A stretch of DNA of 64,000 bases, taken from positions 46,144 through 110,143 of the forward strand of contig JAJDNB010000244.1 of the NCBI GenBank assembly GCA_022340905.1, in the 5' to 3' direction. How positions within the stretch are numbered: the stretch's first letter is position 1; every line of letters starts with the position of its first letter. A program made the translations under genes and the position numbers. The notes beneath the pieces were generated by a model that had not been told where the DNA came from, did no database searches, and saw only the letters and a list, made by a program, of their open reading frames with translations. Shown piece by piece: positions 1 through 8,929 of this stretch. This stretch comes from Deltaproteobacteria bacterium (GTDB lineage: Bacteria; Desulfobacterota; Syntrophobacteria; BM002).

Positions 1-92
1 ATTTATCCTTTTAGAATAAAACCTTCTAGCCCGGGAATTTGACCTGTTAGAGCACAGCTGTTATGCTTTGTTGTGTCCAGCGAGGTTGTGTC

Positions 93-1091
93 ATGTCTCC
101 CACCAGATCCCGGCAGGAGCGTCTTCGAGAGCTTCTCAAGATTTTTAACACCAAGGACAAGGTCCTCATAACCATCTGTGCCGATCCGGATTCTCTGGCC
201 TCGGCCATGGCTTTTAAGCGTCTTCTCTGGCGTAAGGTCAAAACGGTCACAATTACCCATTTCAACGAAATCAAGCGCTTTGACAATCTTACGATGGTAA
301 GACTCTTGAAAATCCCCCTAGTGGAACCCCAAAGATTGAGAGTTTCTGACTTCACCAAAAAGGTCCTCGTAGATGGTCAGCCCAACCACAGTGAGTCGTT
401 TGCTGCCCTCAGCTATAACGTGGTCATCGATCACCATCCCATATCACAGCAATTGCAAGCCTCTTTTTTAGACATTCGTCCCCACTATGGTGCCACGGCA
501 ACCATCATGACCGAGTATCTCCGGACTGCGAAATTACGCCCTTCCAAGAGTCTTGCCACTGCCCTTCTATTTGCCATACGGGTTGACACCGGAAACTTTG
601 AGTCGGGTGTAACAGAAGAGGATATCAAGGCCTTCCGTTATCTTTTCCCCCTTACTGACATGAATCTCCTGCGCAAGATCGAGATGGCCGACATGCGGAC
701 AGAGGATCTCAAATATTTTAGCCGTGCTCTCCAAAGCAAAGAGATCATCGGGGAAAAAATCTTTTGTCACCTTGGCCAAGTCGAGTCACCAGACAATCTT
801 GTACTGGTAGCCGATTTTTTCATGAGGCTCCACGAGATTGCCTGGGTCGTAGTTTCCGGTGTCTACCGGAAAACTCTGGTGGTAGTTATACGAAACGATG
901 GCTTCCGCAAAGATGCTGGAACCTGGGCGAGCAGTGCATTCGGTCGTCTCGGCAGTGCCGGTGGTCGTCGGTCCAAAGCCCGGGCGGAGATTCCTCTACC
1001 CGATCTTCAGGAGCATCTCGAAAAAGAGGATCCTACCAATTTAGGCCGCTTTGTCATCCGCCAGTTCAAAAAAGGTGGCGGCAGCCGCTAA
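93..1091 (+). CDS. DHH/DHHA1-family phosphoesterase (NrnA/DhhP-like)
   Basis: This 332-residue protein belongs to the DHH phosphoesterases, metal-dependent enzymes that hydrolyse nanoRNA, pAp or cyclic dinucleotides. Visible motifs are DPDSLAS (about residues 31-37), VLVDG (about 91-95), VIDHHP with the DHH triad near 113-115, VDTGNF near 165, and a C-terminal DHHA1-like GGRRSKARA near 290. The His that usually precedes the first motif is not evident, so metal binding may differ from classical NrnA. I chose the ATG at 93 because GAGGT lies just upstream; an in-frame ATG at 63 has no convincing ribosome site. It lacks the membrane, PAS and GGDEF parts of GdpP. Its position near a diadenylate cyclase makes a c-di-AMP or pApA phosphodiesterase role possible; that is inference. 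Confidence 0.85.
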   Translation: MSPTRSRQERLRELLKIFNTKDKVLITICADPDSLASAMAFKRLLWRKVKTVTITHFNEIKRFDNLTMVRLLKIPLVEPQRLRVSDFTKKVLVDGQPNHSESFAALSYNVVIDHHPISQQLQASFLDIRPHYGATATIMTEYLRTAKLRPSKSLATALLFAIRVDTGNFESGVTEEDIKAFRYLFPLTDMNLLRKIEMADMRTEDLKYFSRALQSKEIIGEKIFCHLGQVESPDNLVLVADFFMRLHEIAWVVVSGVYRKTLVVVIRNDGFRKDAGTWASSAFGRLGSAGGRRSKARAEIPLPDLQEHLEKEDPTNLGRFVIRQFKKGGGSR

Positions 1092-1187
1092 TCTGATAAT
1101 CTATTTGTGCCATCTTAACTATGTTCGAGTAATGGAGTGCAGTAGCATTGGAAAACATGAAATCGCAAGCACCAAATGCCGGAGGCT

Positions 1188-1259
1188 CAGGTGTCAGGTT
1201 TCGGGTGTCAGGTGTCAGGGAAAAGATAAATAGTGGCTGAATCGTGAACACTGACACCT
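1188..1259. repeat. Intergenic imperfect palindrome of GTGTCAGG-type words
   Basis: The left arm repeats GGTGTCAGG / GTTTCGGGTGTCAGG words (1188-1220). The right arm (1245-1259) reads TGAACACTGACACCT, the complement of the same vocabulary. Similar spacers occur at 35.97 and 37.21 kb. It fills the gap between the DHH gene and the acyl-CoA synthetase gene. Confidence 0.7.
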
Positions 1260-1313
1260 ATGTAATTGTCATTGGTTATATTCCCAGTAAGCCCAAGCGC
1301 ACTAGGAGCACAT

Positions 1314-3998
1314 ATGGGTATTTACAATCTGGACAAAATCTTCAAGCCTGAATCCATAGCGGTCGTTGGTGCCAGCAAGAAAGAGGGCAGCATTGGCAGC
1401 GTGCTGGTGGAAAATCTTATCCAGGGTGGTTTCCAGGGCAAAGTCTTTCCCGTAAACCCAAAGTATTCAGACATCCACGGCCTCAAAGCATATTCCTCCA
1501 TTGCGGACACGGACACACAGGTTGACCTCGCTATCATTGCAACCCCCATTGCCACGGTTCCTGAGATCGTCAAAGATTGTGTTGCTAAAAATGCTGGTGG
1601 GGCAATCATTATTTCCGCTGGCGGTAAAGAAGTTGGACCCCAGGGCGAGGATATCGAGAAAAAGATAGAGTGGGAAGCTTGGAAAGGGGGTCTCAGAATA
1701 ATTGGGCCCAACTGCCTCGGAATCATCTCCCCCCACAGGAATCTTAATGCCAGCTTCGCTTCCATGATGCCCGAAAAAGGAAAACTTGCATTTATTTCTC
1801 AAAGCGGAGCAATCTGTAGTGCAATTCTTGACCTTTCTCCCAAAGAAAATATCGGTTTTAGCTATTTTGTTAGCATAGGATCAATGGTGGACGTTGACTT
1901 TGGCGATTTGATCGATTACCTGGCAACGGATCCACAGGTAAGCAGCATCTTGCTCTACATCGAGAGTTTGTCCAATTTCAGAAAGTTTATGAGTGCTGCT
2001 CGCGCCGCATCCCGCTTAAAACCAATTGTAGTTCTCAAATCAGGAAGGAGCCCTGCTGGAACCAGGGCGGCTGCCTCACACACTGGCGCCATGGCTGGAG
2101 AAGACATCGTCTACGACGCAGCGTTCAAAAGAGCAGGCATCGTGCGAGTAAACACCATTGGAGAGCTTTTCGACTGTGCCGAACTCATGGCCAAGCAACC
2201 CCACCCTTCAGGGCACCGTTTGGCCATTGTTACCAATGCTGGAGGACCTGGGGTCATGGCAGCTGATGCCCTTTCTTACTATGGTCTGGAGCCAGCATCC
2301 TTGCAAGACGACACCATTGAGAAGCTGAACGCTGTCTTGCCTGCTCAGTGGAGTCACGCAAACCCCATAGACATCCTAGGAGATGCGTCTCCTGAGAGAT
2401 ATACTGAGGCAGTCAAGATCTGCATTGAGGCCCGGGAATTGGATGGGGTTCTGGCAGTGCTGACCCCACAAGCTATGACTGACCCTACGGCTGTGGCCAA
2501 CGGGCTTGCCCGGATCTCTAAGAGCAGACGGTACCCCCTTTTTGCAGCCTGGATGGGAGGAACAGAGGTGGAAAAGGGAACGGAGATCTTAAACCGAGCG
2601 GAAATTCCCACCTATGGTACTCCCGAACAGGCCATCCGAGCATTTATTTACATGCATGAATATTCCCGCAACCTCGAGAGCCTTCAAGAGATTCCACCAA
2701 AGCTTACCAAGACCTTGAAATTTGATCGGAACCGCGCCCAAAACATCATCCACCAGGGGTCTGAGGGAGAGGAGTCAACCCTGACAGAACTCCAGTCAAA
2801 AGAGGTACTGGCAGCTTATGGTCTCCCGGTAAACCGCACTGAAGTTGCAACATCGGCCGAAGAGGCTGTCCAGCTTGGTCGGGAAATGGGCTATCCGCTC
2901 GCAATGAAAATCCTTTCTCCCGAGATTGTCCATAAGACAGAAGCCAATGGCATCAAGCTTGACCTTCGTACTGAAACCGAGGTTGCCGAGGCATTCCGAG
3001 CAGTGACCGAAAAGGCCAGGGATCACAACCCGGAAGCGAATATTTTGGGCGTTACCCTGCAGCCTATGGTCACGCAGGTTGATTACGAGATTCTTTTGGG
3101 AGCAAAAAAGGATCAGAACTTTGGCCCTGTGATCCTTTTTGGCATGGGTGGCATTTTTACCGAAATTGTAAAAGACCGAACCATAGGCCTACCCCCTCTC
3201 AATGTTTGCCTGGCGCGACGGCTTATGGAGGAAACTAGAGTCTATACTTTGCTCAAGGGATATCGCAATCGTACTCCGGCGAACATGGAACTCCTGGAGG
3301 AGATGATTCTGCGTCTCTCCCAATTGGTAATTGATTTTCCTGAAATCCTGGAGCTAGACATGAACCCCGTTGTTGTGACGAACGGAAAGCCCGTTGCTGT
3401 GGATGCGCGAATGTTACTCGAGCCCGCAGTCCGCCCCTCCCCTCTCCATCTGGTAATCAGTCCATACCCGGAACAGTACGAGTCTCACGAAGTCACCTCG
3501 GCTGGGGTTGCTGTATTTATCCGCCCAATCAAACCAGAAGACGCACCCCTTCTGACAGAACTATTTGACACTCTATCTCCAACCACCATTTACTACCGGT
3601 TTTTCGGTCCCCTTAAGGGACTGCCCCACTCCATGCTCGTGCGTTTCACTCAGGTGGACTACGACCGGGAGATAGATATGGTAGCCCTGGAAAAAACTAA
3701 TGATGCCAGAGAGCGGATGCTGGGAACGGCTCGAGTGATGTCAGATCCTGACGGAAAAAGGGCGGAGTTTGCCATTCTCATAGGAGATCCGTGGCAAGGT
3801 AAAGGAGTGGGAGCCAAACTCCTGGAAAGATGCCTTGCCATCGCCAAGGAACGGGGCATCGAAACCGTCTGGGGCATTGTTTTGCATGAGAACACCGGCA
3901 TGCAGGCATTGGCTCGCAAACTTGGCTTCAAGGTGTCTAGATCTGACGAACCGGGTGAATTGGAATTGACCATTGATCTGAAATCAGTCGAGTTCTAG
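1314..3998 (+). CDS. ADP-forming acyl-CoA synthetase fused to GNAT acetyltransferase
   Basis: The 894-residue protein combines an NDP-forming acyl-CoA synthetase with a C-terminal GNAT domain, the architecture of Pat/YfiQ protein lysine acetyltransferases. In order: CoA-binding Rossmann domain (about 1-140, starting IFKPESIAVVGASKKEGSIG), succinyl-CoA-ligase-like domains (to about 460), ATP-grasp (about 490-700), and GNAT (about 730-890, with the acetyl-CoA loop PWQGKGVGAKLLERCL). The phospho-histidine region SHTGAMAG is intact, His about 256. E. coli PatZ has lost this His, so this protein may still make acyl-CoA (acetate + CoA + ATP) as well as acetylate proteins. The ATG at 1314 follows AGGAG by about six bases; the frame is open upstream but without a better start. 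Confidence 0.9.
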   Translation: MGIYNLDKIFKPESIAVVGASKKEGSIGSVLVENLIQGGFQGKVFPVNPKYSDIHGLKAYSSIADTDTQVDLAIIATPIATVPEIVKDCVAKNAGGAIIISAGGKEVGPQGEDIEKKIEWEAWKGGLRIIGPNCLGIISPHRNLNASFASMMPEKGKLAFISQSGAICSAILDLSPKENIGFSYFVSIGSMVDVDFGDLIDYLATDPQVSSILLYIESLSNFRKFMSAARAASRLKPIVVLKSGRSPAGTRAAASHTGAMAGEDIVYDAAFKRAGIVRVNTIGELFDCAELMAKQPHPSGHRLAIVTNAGGPGVMAADALSYYGLEPASLQDDTIEKLNAVLPAQWSHANPIDILGDASPERYTEAVKICIEARELDGVLAVLTPQAMTDPTAVANGLARISKSRRYPLFAAWMGGTEVEKGTEILNRAEIPTYGTPEQAIRAFIYMHEYSRNLESLQEIPPKLTKTLKFDRNRAQNIIHQGSEGEESTLTELQSKEVLAAYGLPVNRTEVATSAEEAVQLGREMGYPLAMKILSPEIVHKTEANGIKLDLRTETEVAEAFRAVTEKARDHNPEANILGVTLQPMVTQVDYEILLGAKKDQNFGPVILFGMGGIFTEIVKDRTIGLPPLNVCLARRLMEETRVYTLLKGYRNRTPANMELLEEMILRLSQLVIDFPEILELDMNPVVVTNGKPVAVDARMLLEPAVRPSPLHLVISPYPEQYESHEVTSAGVAVFIRPIKPEDAPLLTELFDTLSPTTIYYRFFGPLKGLPHSMLVRFTQVDYDREIDMVALEKTNDARERMLGTARVMSDPDGKRAEFAILIGDPWQGKGVGAKLLERCLAIAKERGIETVWGIVLHENTGMQALARKLGFKVSRSDEPGELELTIDLKSVEF

Positions 3999-4013
3999 AA
4001 CCATAGGATTCCA

Positions 4014-4540
4014 ATGGATACCCTGCGGATGATAGCCAACATAAGACTCCAGGACGTACTGGACATACTTTTTCTCACCATCGTTGCCTACTACCTTTAT
4101 GTGTGGTTTCGCGGAACAAAGGCGTTTAAGGCCCTGGCTGGCCTGTTGGCCCTGGCGATCATCTACACTGCGGCCAGAGCTTGGGGTCTTTTCCTCACCA
4201 CCTGGATGTTTGAGATCCTCTGGCAGGCCAGCAGGACTTTGAGGCCACCATTCAGGTGCCGGTGGAGTTCAAAAATCTGCCCGAGCGCATGGAAATTGTC
4301 GAACCCACAAAGCCGAGTGTTAAGATCACGGTCCGAGGGTTGCGAAAAGACGCCAGTACACTGAACGCCAGGAACGTTCAAGTGGAACTCGATGTTTCTT
4401 CGGCTCAATTCGGCCGTAAGACCTATCGTATCTCGGCGAATGAAGCTGTCTTGCCAGGTGAAAGAATAGATGTGGTGAGAATCGAACCCACTGAATTTGT
4501 TCTTGAGTTCAAACAAAGGGAGCAAGAGACCGCTAAATAA
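4014..4540 (+). pseudogene. Decayed cdaA-ybbR copy lacking the cyclase domain
   Basis: The first frame (4014 to about 4227) encodes a three-helix membrane segment typical of the CdaA N-terminus (IRLQDVLDILF..., then GTKAFKALAG), ending TTWMFEILWQ. At about 4215-4235 the similarity jumps, one frame over, to a single YbbR domain (VPVEFKNLPERMEI... to the TAA at 4538-4540). The whole diadenylate cyclase core and the fourth membrane helix are missing and the halves are out of frame, so an internal deletion plus frame disruption is the simplest reading. If the frame shift were a sequencing error, the product would be a membrane-anchored YbbR (CdaR-like) protein. It sits directly upstream of the intact paralogue at 4749. 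Confidence 0.7.
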
Positions 4541-4627
4541 TCAAGAATCCTCCAGGAGGTTTTCCGGCACCTCTTTAGGGGGACTTCTCCCAAGAATACT
4601 TTTGCGGAGGTATGTGGATAGAAACTG

Positions 4628-4656
4628 TTGACAAAATTGAGGATAAGGATCAAAAT
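4628..4656 (+). promoter_or_regulatory. Possible sigma-70-type promoter for cdaA
   Basis: TTGACA at 4628-4633 is followed after 17 bases by CAAAAT at 4651-4656, a 4/6 match to the -10 consensus. It lies about 95 bases before the cdaA start, in the gap after the decayed copy. Sequence match only. Confidence 0.3.
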
Positions 4657-4748
4657 TGCCGGCACTCTTTGAATGAATATCTTCGCAGGAGGTTTCATTT
4701 CCTCCTCACCACTTTACTCTCCACGGGTCTTGAGGGAGGACTTCTCTG

Positions 4749-6197
4749 TTGGACACCATAGTTTCCTTGCTCAGACTGTTCAGGGCATTCCTTGACTGGA
4801 GGGTGATTCTGGATGTCATCCTGATAGCGGCAATCCTCTTCTTTCTGTACCGCACCCTTCTGAGGCTGGGGACCTGGAAAATCGTCACCGGCATATTCCT
4901 CGCCATGGTTATTTTCGTTGTGGCCAACGTTCTCGATCTCAAGGGTATAAACTGGTTCTACTCCAACCTCAGCCAGGTTGCAGCCATAGCTCTCATTGTC
5001 ATTTTCCAGCCCGAGCTCAGAAAGATCTTTGAACGAGCCGCAACTCTTGGTGGCAAGAAGTTGGACAAGAGTGGTCCAGCTCTGGCTGCGCTCTATGGGG
5101 ATGTCGCCTTTGTCATGGCCGAACAGAGGCGGGGAGGTATTCTGGTATTTCCTGGACGAGATCCCATTAAGAGATGGTTAACTGGAGGCTTCGACCTAAA
5201 CGCTGACCCAACCATTCCTATTATTCTGAGCATCTTCGACATAAACTCACCTGGGCACGACGGAGCTGTAGTAATTGAGAACGGCAAACTGGCTCGATAC
5301 GGTGTGCGTCTCCCCATCTCTAGGAGTGGTAAACTATCAGAGGATTTTGGCACCCGCCATCACGCCGCCATGGGGCTTTCCGAGGTAACAGATGCCCTGG
5401 TAATTGTGGTTTCTGAAGAACGGGGGACCGTGAAGGGTTTTCTCGATGGGCGAGTCAAAAAGATACAGGATCAAAAGCAACTAACCCAGCAGATAATTGA
5501 TCATTGGGAAAAAACCGCTTCCTCCGCCATTGAATTCCCGGAATACAGAAAGCGGAGAAAACTCATGCCGGAGATGGCAATAAGTCTTGCCCTGGCTCTT
5601 GTTTTCTACTCCACGGTTATCGTCGGCAAGATGGAGATTCGAGAGAAGGCGGTTACCGTTCCGGTGGAATACGTTGCCGCGCCTGAAAACCTCGCTCTTC
5701 GAGGTGACAATCCCACGGAGGTCAGACTGCAACTAGCCGGTCCTAAGTCGGAGCTCGACAAAATCAACCCGGGAAATTTGAGCGTCAAAATCGATTTGTC
5801 CCAGGCCAAAGCCGGGGGACAAGTCTTCGTTGTCTCCAAGGAAAATATAGCCCTTCCCAGAGGGATAAAACTCGTGAATGCAAATCCTTCCAGCATAGCA
5901 CTGTCGCTGGAAGAGATTGCCGAGTTTGAAGTGGAAGTACAACCGCAGTTGGTGGGCACCCTCCCTCAAGGATTGGAACTGGTCTCGGTGGAGTCAAACC
6001 CAAAACAGTTGCGGGTCCTTTCTCCGCCAACCGATGCCAGTCAAAGCATAACCATTGTGACCGAGCCAATATATTTGGAAAACATAAAAAAGAGTGAGAC
6101 ATTGGTGCGTAAGGTCATAGCGCCACCGAACGTGAGACCTGAAGGCAAGCAATGGCCTGATATTGAGGTGCACATCACGGTGAGACCAAAAACATAA
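4749..6197 (+). CDS. cdaA: Diadenylate cyclase fused to YbbR domains (CdaA-CdaR fusion)
   Basis: The 482-residue protein should make c-di-AMP from two ATP. Three membrane helices (about 20-37, 42-62, 72-88) precede a DAC domain (about 90-265) with HDGAVVIENG (DGA at 171-173) and GTRHHAA (201-207). The usual second motif is RHR; here the second Arg is His (one base, CGC to CAC). A fourth helix (about 273-292) leads to two YbbR domains (about 300-385 and 390-480) that should face the periplasm. In Firmicutes the YbbR regulator CdaR is a separate protein, so this is a one-chain cyclase plus regulator. The start is TTG after GGGAGGA. Neighbours (DHH phosphoesterase, RCK-USP, antiporter) fit c-di-AMP control of ions. 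Confidence 0.88.
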   Translation: MDTIVSLLRLFRAFLDWRVILDVILIAAILFFLYRTLLRLGTWKIVTGIFLAMVIFVVANVLDLKGINWFYSNLSQVAAIALIVIFQPELRKIFERAATLGGKKLDKSGPALAALYGDVAFVMAEQRRGGILVFPGRDPIKRWLTGGFDLNADPTIPIILSIFDINSPGHDGAVVIENGKLARYGVRLPISRSGKLSEDFGTRHHAAMGLSEVTDALVIVVSEERGTVKGFLDGRVKKIQDQKQLTQQIIDHWEKTASSAIEFPEYRKRRKLMPEMAISLALALVFYSTVIVGKMEIREKAVTVPVEYVAAPENLALRGDNPTEVRLQLAGPKSELDKINPGNLSVKIDLSQAKAGGQVFVVSKENIALPRGIKLVNANPSSIALSLEEIAEFEVEVQPQLVGTLPQGLELVSVESNPKQLRVLSPPTDASQSITIVTEPIYLENIKKSETLVRKVIAPPNVRPEGKQWPDIEVHITVRPKT

Positions 6198-6274
6198 GCA
6201 CCGTAAGATCCGCCATTTTAAGACTGTATCAGACGCCGACAACCATTTTGGTATATCTCCTCGATACCCCCGCC

Positions 6275-6943
6275 TCAGGTTATAAGCACCGCAATAATCC
6301 CGGTGAGAAAAATACCATCAAAGGTTCCGGCTCCGCCTATTGAAGCCACGGGAGCCCCTAAGCCGGTTATCTTTTTCAGGTTCATCAGATCCGCGCCGAT
6401 GAGCGTCCCCAGCGTTCCAGAGATGTAGGCCACAGGCGGGGCATTTGCCGGCGACAGTATGAGAGCAATTAGGGCAGCCAGCAGGGGTGGAACCAGCACT
6501 GGCACACCTATACCCACTCCTGTGATGGGCCTTGCCAACCTGAAAACCGCCACACTCATCAAGGCCGTTGCCAAAAGAGCCCGAAAGGGAACCTGACAGG
6601 TGAGCAAAATGTAGAGGGATATGAGCACCGGAATTACCGCTCCCCCAACATTTACCGCTAGGGTCGTTGTGCACGGCTGTCGAGGCGGCGGTAGCCGGTA
6701 ACGCATGCCATAGAATGGAATAACCCTGTCGTCGCAAAGCGCATCTTCCTCAAACCTTTTTATGGGGATATTGATCGCGCTGCCAACCAGGGTGAGAAAA
6801 AATAATGTAAGCATATAGTTGGGGCTGATTCCCATTTTGCTGAAGGCCAGGGTAAGAGCTCCGATCTGGACGAAGAAGAGGAGAATAAAAAACACAACGA
6901 GAAAGAGAAAAAAAATGAGTGCTGTGAAGGGATTGAAGAACAT
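6275..6943 (-). CDS. DUF1614 family integral membrane protein
   Basis: This 222-residue protein is almost entirely hydrophobic, with six or seven predicted helices, and matches the DUF1614 family, whose function is unknown. Recognisable features are the PNYMLTLFFLTLVGSAINIP segment after the second helix, a short central soluble stretch (RVIPFYGMRYRLPPP), and the C-terminal ending GLGAPVASIGGAGTFDGIFL, a conserved-looking turn-rich motif. It converges on cdaA with about 77 bases between stops. No catalytic residues can be proposed. Confident for family, none for role. Confidence 0.8.
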   Translation of the reverse strand: MFFNPFTALIFFLFLVVFFILLFFVQIGALTLAFSKMGISPNYMLTLFFLTLVGSAINIPIKRFEEDALCDDRVIPFYGMRYRLPPPRQPCTTTLAVNVGGAVIPVLISLYILLTCQVPFRALLATALMSVAVFRLARPITGVGIGVPVLVPPLLAALIALILSPANAPPVAYISGTLGTLIGADLMNLKKITGLGAPVASIGGAGTFDGIFLTGIIAVLIT

Positions 6944-7377
6944 GGTTCACTCCCAGTGATTGAGACACAATATTAGGCAGGAGAAGACCGACTTTGCAAG
7001 ACAGAATAGGTTAACATTTTCCAAAAATTATTTTTGTTACATAAGCCACGGCAAAGCTACTCCACAATGATCAACTGAAGACGGTTGCAGTCTGCCTTGG
7101 GTGATACCTGGGAGTATTCCAAATCTCAGGAAGATATCTGATCTCAGTGTACTTCGCTCGCACTCCCTCGGTTCCCCATGGATGGTGACACTGACATTTT
7201 CCACCTGATTACCAACATCTTCATAGTGTGGAGCACTTTTGCAGAGATGTTAACTTGATCTGCCCAGGCCCATAGTCTAGTATTGGGCAATCTGGTATCT
7301 CTATTTTTCATGATCGATGATTTCGCCAGTAACTGCTACAAATATTCTATTGGGCTATTAACTATGGAGATTCAAAG
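6944..7377. other. Gene-free divergent spacer
   Basis: These 434 bases separate divergently transcribed genes (DUF1614 and the RCK-USP gene) and must hold both promoters. I found no open frame of note, no clear riboswitch and no strong palindrome. The left part is AT-rich. Confidence 0.5.
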
Positions 7378-8787
7378 ATGAAGGTGCTCATCTGCGGTGC
7401 CGGCAGGGTTGCAAGGCACTTGCTGGCCAGGCTTGGGGAGAGATGGCAGGTCACTCTGATTGACAAACTCGAGGACAAGCTCCAAGATTTTATTCCCAAG
7501 TTTCAGAACGTGCAGAAAGTACTCGCAGCAGATGCCGCTAGCCCGGTTACCCTTGACGATGCCGGCGTGGCCAACTTTGATTATGTCCTGGCCCTGACTG
7601 AAAATGACAAGGTCAACCTGGCAATCTGCAAATATGCAGGCTCTCAGGGGGTCAGCCACCTGCTTGCCCTGGTAAACCATGAGGAAAACAAGGGGAGATT
7701 CCAGGAAATTGGAGCCCGCCCCATACTTGGCAGTACCCTGTTGGCCAAGTCTATACACCATTACCTGCAGGATCCGCGGATCAACTTGATGTCCCTTAGC
7801 CTGGGGCAGGCCGAGATCATGGAAATAGACGTATCAGATCACTTCCAGGTGGTTGGCAAGGAGGCCGCATCTTTGTCCGATGCAGACTGGCGGTTGGTTG
7901 CCATTTTGCGGCAGAATGAGATGTTCTTCCCCAAACCCGAGACGGTCATCGAAGCCGGTGATCGTTTGGTGATAGTGGGACAGCCTGACTCCTTCAAAGC
8001 ACTTTGCCTACATCTGGAGTGCGGTATACCGCACTTTCCCCTCGGTTATGGCCCGGATATCCTGTTGGCCCTTGTTCCAGGGGCCAATAATGAAGAGCTT
8101 ATTAAAGAGACCATGCATCTCGCCCAGAATACGAAAGTGAAGTCGCTGACCCTCCTAGTGTCAAAAGAAGAAGGTGATATTCAGGATGCTCTCGGAGCTT
8201 GGACACAGGCCATTGACATCAAAGTAATGACTGTAGAAGGCAATGTTGAAGAGCATCTTGAAAAAATGGGCAGTCAAGAGAATTACGGAGTAATGGTGCT
8301 CCACCCTTTTGAGGCCTCCTTCTTCGTCTCCCTGGCAAAACCCACCCTCATCTCCCTGGCCCATTCCGTATCCTGCCCCCTCCTTGTGGCCCGGCAAAGC
8401 CATCCTTATGAGAGAATTCTGGTACCTTTCAACGCAACCAACAAGGCCGAACTCGCCTTGGGATTGGCGGTGGATCTGGCTCGCCAGTTTGAGTCTGAAA
8501 TTGCCGTAGCTGTGGTAGAAGAGCCTGAATTCATCAGGGGCGTAGAGGAAGAGGAGTGGGCCGAGTCCGTCTCAGGGAGGGTGCGAGAACTGGCCCACAT
8601 TCACAAATTCGACTTCGAGGTGATCATCAAAAAAGGCAACCCAGTAAAAGAGGTTGTTGCCTTGGCAAAAGATTTCAATCTCATGGTCATGGGCAGCACA
8701 ACCAGAGAGAAGGGACTGTTCTCACCCCACGTGGGGGAACGCATGGCCCAAGATGTCCCGTGTTCTGTTCTTATAGTAGCGAAGTAA
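7378..8787 (+). CDS. RCK (TrkA-N/TrkA-C) regulator fused to USP domains
   Basis: The 469-residue cytosolic protein begins with a Rossmann RCK_N domain (MKVLICGAGRVARHLLARLG; about 1-120), followed by an RCK_C domain (about 130-210, ending DRLVIVGQPDSFKAL). Two universal-stress-protein-like domains follow (about 220-335 and 342-469); the second begins ERILVPFNATNKAE and ends VPCSVLIVAK. The USP ATP-binding GxxGx9GS pattern is not canonical. RCK proteins gate K+ channels and antiporters; RCK_C domains bind c-di-AMP in Firmicutes KtrA and CpaA. The next gene, 142 bases on, is a CPA2 antiporter membrane domain, so this is probably its separately encoded regulatory subunit. Ligand specificity is inference. 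Confidence 0.85.
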   Translation: MKVLICGAGRVARHLLARLGERWQVTLIDKLEDKLQDFIPKFQNVQKVLAADAASPVTLDDAGVANFDYVLALTENDKVNLAICKYAGSQGVSHLLALVNHEENKGRFQEIGARPILGSTLLAKSIHHYLQDPRINLMSLSLGQAEIMEIDVSDHFQVVGKEAASLSDADWRLVAILRQNEMFFPKPETVIEAGDRLVIVGQPDSFKALCLHLECGIPHFPLGYGPDILLALVPGANNEELIKETMHLAQNTKVKSLTLLVSKEEGDIQDALGAWTQAIDIKVMTVEGNVEEHLEKMGSQENYGVMVLHPFEASFFVSLAKPTLISLAHSVSCPLLVARQSHPYERILVPFNATNKAELALGLAVDLARQFESEIAVAVVEEPEFIRGVEEEEWAESVSGRVRELAHIHKFDFEVIIKKGNPVKEVVALAKDFNLMVMGSTTREKGLFSPHVGERMAQDVPCSVLIVAK

Positions 8788-8799
8788 GTGATCCACCTT

Positions 8800-8895
8800 T
8801 AAAATCCCCCCTCGCTCCCCCCTTTAGAAAAGGGGGGAAGTCATAGAAATTATTCTGAATGTCCCCCTTTTACAAAGGGGGATTTAGGGGGATTG
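8800..8895. repeat. C/G-rich double hairpin between RCK-USP and antiporter genes
   Basis: Two stem-loops lie in tandem: CCCCCC-TTTAGAAAA-GGGGGG near 8816-8837 and CCCCCTTTTACAAAGGGGG near 8862-8880. An outer pair AATCCCCC (8803) and GGGGGATT (8887) encloses them. The unit resembles a small palindromic mobile repeat; it could also act as a processing or attenuation structure in the two-gene transcript. Confidence 0.65.
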
Positions 8896-8929
8896 TTAAA
8901 ATAACCTACACCTTCCTTAGCAAACAGTT

